DNA from: Streptomyces rubellomurinus
GTDB taxonomy: Bacteria; Actinomycetota; Actinomycetes; Streptomycetales; Streptomycetaceae
Length of the DNA: 8,830 nucleotides
Direction: 5' to 3'
Assembly (NCBI RefSeq): GCF_000961885.1
Contig: NZ_JZKH01000158.1
Span: 1-8,830 of the forward strand
This document shows, piece by piece, positions 5,217-8,830 of the stretch (the first letter of the stretch is position 1; every line of letters begins with the position of its first letter). The position numbers and the translations under genes are program-made. The notes below the pieces were generated by a model that was not told the DNA's origin, did no database searches, and was given only the letters and a program-made list of their open reading frames with translations.

Positions 5217-6380
5217 ATGGGGTGCGCGCGGGCGGCGGGGCTGCCGGGCGGGGTGGTGCACGCGGCGAGCCGGGAGTTCCTGCTGCGGGAGGGACTGCCG
5301 ACGGCCGGGGCGTTCCTGGACTTCAGGGCGCTCGGCGCCGGCCCGCTGAGGCCGTTCCCGGCCGGGGCCGAGCGGCTGTTCGTGCTCGGGGAGACGGAGT
5401 ACTGCGCGCCGTACGCCGCCGCCGGCAGCCTGGTGCTGCTGGACGGGACCACCGGCCAGGTGTTCCTCGGCGACGGCGGCCCGCGGCGCGATCTGCTGGC
5501 CTCCGACCTGCCGGCGCTGGCCGGGCTGGTGCGGGAGGTCGAGGCGGTCGCCGAGACCGCCCGGCGGGCCGACGCCCTGGACGGGCGGCGCGGCCCGGCG
5601 GTGGTGGCCGAGGTGATGGCCGGCGCGGAGCTGCGGATGCGCGCCCTCGATCCGGCCCTGTACGACCGCGCCGAGGCTCCCCCCGCGACGCCCCCGGCGC
5701 ACTGGGGCACCGCGCTGCTGGTCCGGGCCCTGGCCTGGGGCGCGCTGCCGGGCGGCCCGGACGGGCCTGCGTACACGGTCGGCACCGAGCTGGTGACGGA
5801 GCTCGCGGCGCTCACCGACGAGGACGACGGCCCCGGCCAGGTGCACCGCTTCCGCCCCGAGGACCTGCCCGCCGCCCTGGTGCACCGGCCGACCCGGCAC
5901 CTGCTGACCGAGATCGGCCTGCCGACCGGCGGGGCGATGTTCGGCGCGTGCGCGGCACCGCTGGTCACCATGGCGGAGGCGTACCCGGAGTACTTCGACG
6001 GCGAGGAGCTGCGCCCGTACCAGCGGGACTTCCTGGCCCTCGGTGACTGGCCGACCGACCTCACCATCGCCCTCGACGGCGCGACCGGCCGGCTGGAGCT
6101 GCCCGACTGGTACGACGACGGCCAGCCGGAGGCGTACCTCAACCGGGACCTGACCGCGCTGCTCTACGCCCTGTGGACGTACGAACGGCTGCGCGCCGAG
6201 TGGGAGCGCTGGGAGGGCGGCCGGGGCCGGGACACCTGGGCGGTGTTCGACCCGCAGTCGCTGCTGAGCACGGTGGTGGACCGGCTGGTGGAGGCCGTCG
6301 ACCCGGAGGCGTTCGCCTCGCCCGGCTGCTCCTGGCGGCTGCTCGCCGAGGACGGGCACCTGGGCGGGCTGCTCGGCTGA
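5217..6380 (+). CDS. Tandem SUKH-4-like immunity protein
   Basis: This 387-aa protein appears to contain two copies of a SUKH-4-type domain. SUKH proteins are immunity or partner-binding folds, often encoded near polymorphic or contact-dependent toxins. Copy one spans about residues 13-118: a helix and loop (HAASREFLLREGLPTAGAF, 15-33), then SLVLLDGTTGQVFLGDG (71-87). Copy two spans about 216-387: LVHRPTRHLLTEIGLPTGGAMF, then LTIALDGATGRLEL (282-295) and a closing helix. Both share the HxxxR-LL-xGLP and LDGxTG landmarks. Residues 119-215 are a helical linker. ATG 5217 is supported by AGAGG seven bases upstream; the longer GTG 5154 reading has no such support. No toxin gene lies in the window, so the partner is unknown. 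There is no signal peptide; cytosolic action is likely. SUKH assignment is from motif resemblance only. Confidence 0.75.
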   Translation: MGCARAAGLPGGVVHAASREFLLREGLPTAGAFLDFRALGAGPLRPFPAGAERLFVLGETEYCAPYAAAGSLVLLDGTTGQVFLGDGGPRRDLLASDLPALAGLVREVEAVAETARRADALDGRRGPAVVAEVMAGAELRMRALDPALYDRAEAPPATPPAHWGTALLVRALAWGALPGGPDGPAYTVGTELVTELAALTDEDDGPGQVHRFRPEDLPAALVHRPTRHLLTEIGLPTGGAMFGACAAPLVTMAEAYPEYFDGEELRPYQRDFLALGDWPTDLTIALDGATGRLELPDWYDDGQPEAYLNRDLTALLYALWTYERLRAEWERWEGGRGRDTWAVFDPQSLLSTVVDRLVEAVDPEAFASPGCSWRLLAEDGHLGGLLG

Positions 6381-6386
6381 CCGCGG

Positions 6387-6447
6387 GGGCGGGGCCGGCG
6401 GGTGGCCGGGATCCGTACGGTGGCGGGCGGGGCCGGCGGGTGGCCGG
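6387..6447. repeat. Duplicated 23-bp GC-rich repeat after the SUKH-4-like gene
   Basis: A 23-bp sequence (GGGCGGGGCC, then GGCGGGTGGCCGG) occurs at 6387-6409 and again at 6425-6447, 38 bp apart. It starts 7 bp after the stop codon. It holds no gene. Confidence 0.7.
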
Positions 6448-6468
6448 AGGCGGGGGCGGCACGGCGTG

Positions 6469-6503
6469 GGGCCCGGCGCCGCGGTCCTGGCCGTGCCGGG
6501 CCC
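6469..6503. terminator. Long dyad between the SUKH-4-like and small membrane protein genes
   Basis: GGGCCCGGC (6469-6477) pairs perfectly with GCCGGGCCC (6495-6503); a G-U and a C-G pair extend the stem to 11 bp around a 13-nt loop. It could terminate the SUKH-4-like transcript about 90 nt after the stop. Because its right arm lies where the -35 of the next gene is expected, an operator role is equally possible. Confidence 0.45.
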
Positions 6504-6513
6504 GTCCCGCCGG

Positions 6514-6519
6514 TACGCT
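6514..6519 (+). promoter_or_regulatory. Predicted -10 of a leaderless promoter for the small membrane protein
   Basis: TACGCT fits TAnnnT and ends six bases before GTG 6526. No Shine-Dalgarno precedes that codon. No clear -35 is visible. Confidence 0.45.
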
Positions 6520-6525
6520 GCCCCG

Positions 6526-6903
6526 GTGACGAACAACCGTGCGGCGGGCGGCGGGCGAAGACGGGCGGTGCTGCTCGGCCTCGTCGCGCTGCTGTCCCTC
6601 GCGGCGACGGGCACGGTCTACGGCCTGCTGTACGCGCGGTCGTCGGACTTCGACGAGCGCTGCGAGCGGGGCCTGGTGACGGGCGGCGGGCACCTGCTGG
6701 AGACGGGCGCCTCCTGGCTGCCGCCGGACGCGTGGTGCCGTTTCGAGGAGCAGAGCGTGTCCACCACGCCGTTCTGGGCGCTGCTGCTGTTCTACGCGCT
6801 GCTGACCGCGGTCGTCTGGTCGGTGACCGCGCTGGCGCGCACGCTGCGGCCGCGCCCGTACTCGGGCTTGGAGTGGCAGCCGGGGCACGGCCAGGGGTGG
6901 TGA
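6526..6903 (+). CDS. Small two-TM membrane protein with paired cysteines in the loop
   Basis: This 125-aa protein has a basic N-terminus (GGGRRR, 8-13) followed by a membrane helix at about 14-37, and a second helix at about 82-104 ending in RTLRPRPY. By the positive-inside rule both ends lie in the cytoplasm and the roughly 45-residue loop faces outward. The loop contains Cys46 and Cys71, which could form a disulfide. The GTG start was chosen for its promoter geometry and because 20 upstream codons of the longer frame read as Pro/Gly-rich non-coding DNA overlapping a hairpin. I recognise no family. It precedes a two-component system in the same orientation by 118 bp, but the system has its own promoter. 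Confidence 0.7.
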   Translation: MTNNRAAGGGRRRAVLLGLVALLSLAATGTVYGLLYARSSDFDERCERGLVTGGGHLLETGASWLPPDAWCRFEEQSVSTTPFWALLLFYALLTAVVWSVTALARTLRPRPYSGLEWQPGHGQGW

Positions 6904-7009
6904 GGCCACCTGGTGCGCACCGTTGCGCCGGAGCGGCCGCCGCTCGGAGTGGGGCGTGGAGGCCGCTGCGGGCCTGACGGCCGGTGTTCGAGCGGGTGGT
7001 GCGGGTCAC

Positions 7010-7021
7010 TAGGGTGCACCC
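7010..7021 (+). promoter_or_regulatory. Predicted leaderless promoter of the two-component operon
   Basis: TAGGGT (7010-7015) ends six bases before the GTG at 7022. A perfect 10-bp palindrome, GGGTGCACCC (7012-7021), overlaps the -10 and abuts the start. Two GCGGGT direct repeats (6992-6997 and 7001-7006) lie just upstream, where an OmpR-type regulator could bind and autoregulate. No clear -35 or ribosome site is seen. Confidence 0.5.
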
Positions 7022-7723
7022 GTGCGCGTATTGCTGGTGGAAGACGATGAGCCGGTCGCCGAGTCGCTGCGGCGCGGGCTGGTGCGGTACGGGTTCGAGG
7101 TCTCCTGGGTGACCACCGGGGCGGCGGCGCTCGCCGAGGCGGACCCGTACGACCTGGTGCTGCTGGACCTCGGACTGCCCGACACCGACGGGCTGGACGT
7201 CTGCCGGGCGCTGCGCCGGCGCGGTGACGTGCCGATCATCGTGATCAGCGCGCGCAGCGACGAGACCGACCGGGTGGTCGGGCTGGAGATCGGCGCCGAC
7301 GACTACGTGTCCAAGCCGTTCGGCGTGCGCGAGGTCGTCGCCCGGATCCGCGCCGTGCTGCGGCGGGCGCGGCCCGCGGAGCAGCAGGCGGCGGCCGGCC
7401 CGGACCGGTACGGGCCGCGGCTCACCGTGGACCGCCGGGCCGCCCGGGTCCGGCTGGACGGCGCCGAGCTGCCGCTCACGCCCAAGGAGTACGACCTGCT
7501 GGCCTTCCTCACCGAGGAGCCGGGCGCGCTGATGTCCCGCGAGCAGATCATGGAAGCGGTCTGGGACGCCAACTGGTTCGGCCCCACCAAGACGCTGGAC
7601 GTGCACGTCGCCGCGCTGCGGCGCAAGCTCGCGGGGGCGGTGGCGATCGAGGCGGTGCGCGGAGTGGGGTTCCGGCTGGTGGTGGCGCCGGTCCCGGCCG
7701 CGAGCCCGGACGACTCCCCTTGA
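7022..7723 (+). CDS. OmpR/PhoB-family response regulator
   Basis: The 233-aa product is a complete two-domain regulator that receives phosphate from its partner kinase and binds DNA. The receiver (1-115) has acidic Glu7/Asp8/Asp9, phosphoacceptor Asp49 (VLLDLGLPD), a Ser at the switch position (Ser76 in VISAR) and Lys98 in SKPF. The winged-helix domain (about 130-222) has the LTPKEYDLLAFL helix, the recognition region around GPTKTLDVHVAALRRKL, and the wing VRGVGFRLV. A short Pro/Asp tail follows. The GTG start gives a standard MRVLLVEDD N-terminus and appears leaderless. Its TGA overlaps the kinase's TTG by 4 nt, so the two are co-translated. Target genes and signal are not evident. Confidence 0.95.
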   Translation: MRVLLVEDDEPVAESLRRGLVRYGFEVSWVTTGAAALAEADPYDLVLLDLGLPDTDGLDVCRALRRRGDVPIIVISARSDETDRVVGLEIGADDYVSKPFGVREVVARIRAVLRRARPAEQQAAAGPDRYGPRLTVDRRAARVRLDGAELPLTPKEYDLLAFLTEEPGALMSREQIMEAVWDANWFGPTKTLDVHVAALRRKLAGAVAIEAVRGVGFRLVVAPVPAASPDDSP

Positions 7724-8830
7724 TCAGGCGGCTGATCGTCAGCTACGTGCTGCTGGTCGGCGTGGCGCTGGCCGCGTTCACGGTGCCGGTGGCGTTCACG
7801 CTGACCGCCCAACTGCGCGGGGACACCGAGGAGTCGGTGCGGCGGGAGGCGACCACCATGGCGCTGCTGCTCGGCGACGGCGACGCCCCGGCCCGACAGG
7901 CGCTGGCCCGGGTGGCCGGCGCGTACGCGGACGAGACGCCCGGAACGGTCGAGGCGGTGGCCGCGGACGGCACGGCCGTGCCGCCGCTGCCGACGCCCGC
8001 CGGGCCGGAGGACGCGGCGATCGCCCGGGCACTGCGGGAGGGGCGCAGCACGGCCGACTGGGGTTCGCGGTTCGTCTGGGGGCCGCAGCTGGTCGTCACC
8101 GTGCCCGCGTACGCCCGGGGCGACCACCAGCGGATCGTCGGCGCGGTCCGGATCCGCTACGCCACCGCCGACCTCAGCGACCGACTGTGGCGGATCTGGG
8201 GCTTCCGGGCCGTCCTCGCGGTCGGGGTGCTGGCGGCCGCCGCCGGGCTGGGCGCCGTCGTCGCCCGGCTGCTGACCAGGCCGCTGCGCCTGCTCAACGA
8301 CATGGCCAGCCGGTTCGGCGACGGCGACCTGACGGCCCGCTCCCCCGTCACCGGCCCGCAGGAGACCCGCACCCTGGCCCGGACCCTCAACCAGGGCGCC
8401 GAACGGCTCGACACCCTGGTCGCCTCGCAGCGGATCTTCGTCGCGGACGCCTCGCACCAGCTGCGCACGCCGCTGACCGCGCTGCGGCTGTCGCTGGACA
8501 ACATCGCGGACGGCGTGGACGACGAGCTCGTCCGGGAGGACGTGGAGCAGGCCACCGCCGAGGTGGTCCGGATGAGCCGGCTGGTCAGCGGGCTGCTGGT
8601 GCTGGCCCGGGCCGAGGCCAAGGTGTCCGCCCCGGAGCCGGTGGCGCTGTGCGACCTGGTCGAGGAGCGGCTGGACGTCTGGCGGCCGGCGGCGGCGGAG
8701 CGCGGCGTGTCCGTCGCCCTGGCCGTTCCGGGCGGGGCGGGCGGGGTGGGCGGTCCGAGCGGGGCGTCCGGGGTGACCGGGCCGGGCGGGGCGTCCGGGG
8801 TGGGCGGCCAGGGCGGGGCGGGCGGGGTGG
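7720..8830 (+). CDS. Sensor histidine kinase (truncated at window edge)
   Basis: This membrane kinase is visible for 370 codons. The rare TTG start inside the regulator's stop (TTGA) gives a basic first segment before TM1 (about 5-27). An extracytoplasmic sensor region follows (about 28-160, with a possible beta-rich PAS-like fold around GPQLVVTVPAYARGDHQRIVGAVRIRY), then TM2 (161-187), a HAMP linker (RLLTRPLRLLNDMASRFGDG) and the DHp domain with the phosphoacceptor at His246 (DASHQLRTPLTALRL). After a normal lead-in to the ATPase domain (ERLDVWRPAAAERGVSVALAV) the reading frame enters a Gly-rich repeat and reaches the window edge without a stop. The N-box and ATP-lid are not visible, so catalytic completeness cannot be confirmed. 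Confidence 0.92.
   Translation, partial: MIRRLIVSYVLLVGVALAAFTVPVAFTLTAQLRGDTEESVRREATTMALLLGDGDAPARQALARVAGAYADETPGTVEAVAADGTAVPPLPTPAGPEDAAIARALREGRSTADWGSRFVWGPQLVVTVPAYARGDHQRIVGAVRIRYATADLSDRLWRIWGFRAVLAVGVLAAAAGLGAVVARLLTRPLRLLNDMASRFGDGDLTARSPVTGPQETRTLARTLNQGAERLDTLVASQRIFVADASHQLRTPLTALRLSLDNIADGVDDELVREDVEQATAEVVRMSRLVSGLLVLARAEAKVSAPEPVALCDLVEERLDVWRPAAAERGVSVALAVPGGAGGVGGPSGASGVTGPGGASGVGGQGGAGGV
8728..8829 (+). repeat. 27-bp in-frame minisatellite in the histidine kinase
   Basis: Four units of 27 bp (starts 8728, 8755, 8782, 8809; the last is cut by the edge) encode PGGAGGVGG, PSGASGVTG, PGGASGVGG and QGGAGGV. Units two and three share a perfect 17-mer, GCGGGGCGTCCGGGGTG (8759-8775 and 8786-8802). 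The repeat sits between the end of the DHp lead-in and the expected ATPase core. Confidence 0.8.

Noticed and set aside
4841..6142. Minus-strand open frame of 433 codons
   Set aside because: It is antisense to the CxxC and SUKH-4-like genes, Ser/Arg/Pro-rich, with no ribosome site or recognisable domain.
6912..6945. Palindrome GGTGCGCACC and GAGCG/CGCTC stem after the small membrane protein gene
   Set aside because: Stems of only five base pairs are frequent by chance at this G+C content; I could not call a terminator or operator from them.
6164..7606. Minus-strand open frame of 480 codons
   Set aside because: It runs opposite three well-supported genes, including the response regulator, and has low-complexity composition.

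Overview
The window is about three-quarters G+C with strong GC bias at third codon positions, many GTG/TTG starts, short intergenic gaps and leaderless-looking promoters. Together with the gene families present, this indicates an actinomycete chromosome, most likely Streptomyces or a close relative such as Kitasatospora. I see no RNA genes, transposases, CRISPR arrays or att sites.

Layout. (1) Positions 1-1250, minus strand: an SOS mutagenesis operon. It holds a RecA-fold accessory protein (ImuA'-like) followed after 1 nt by the N-terminal part of ImuB, a Y-family polymerase homologue without catalytic acids. Two LexA-type boxes lie at the upstream end. (2) 1457-2899: a divergent pair of an Asp-nucleophile epoxide-hydrolase-like enzyme (minus) and a MarR regulator (plus). 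Their 54-bp spacer and its edge hold two perfect copies of GACATG-N3-CATGTC, which cover the predicted promoters. (3) 2952-4066: a DinB/DUF664 protein overlapping an unrecognised 166-aa protein by 4 nt. (4) 4080-5054: an uncharacterised protein with paired CxxC motifs at both ends. (5) 5217-6380: a protein that looks like two SUKH-4-type immunity domains in tandem, with repeat-containing intergenic DNA on both sides. (6) 6526-6903: a small two-TM protein. (7) 7022-8830: an OmpR-type response regulator and its sensor kinase, overlapping by 4 nt. The kinase runs off the right edge inside a 27-bp minisatellite.

How the genes may work together. The left block is DNA-damage inducible error-prone repair; a dnaE2 polymerase would be expected nearby outside the window. 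The MarR, hydrolase and DinB genes resemble a locally regulated detoxification set for reactive electrophiles (inference). The 3566-6380 block resembles orphan immunity or contact-dependent genes without a visible toxin. The right block is an ordinary two-component system with an unusual glycine-rich insertion.

Most notable are the twin MarR-type operators, the twin LexA boxes that argue for re-annotating the imuA' start, a recurring -10/N6/start-codon arrangement at several genes, and several in-frame minisatellites. I do not see a clearly new multi-gene defence or biosynthetic system here; the SUKH-4-like duplication and its unknown neighbours are the closest candidates.
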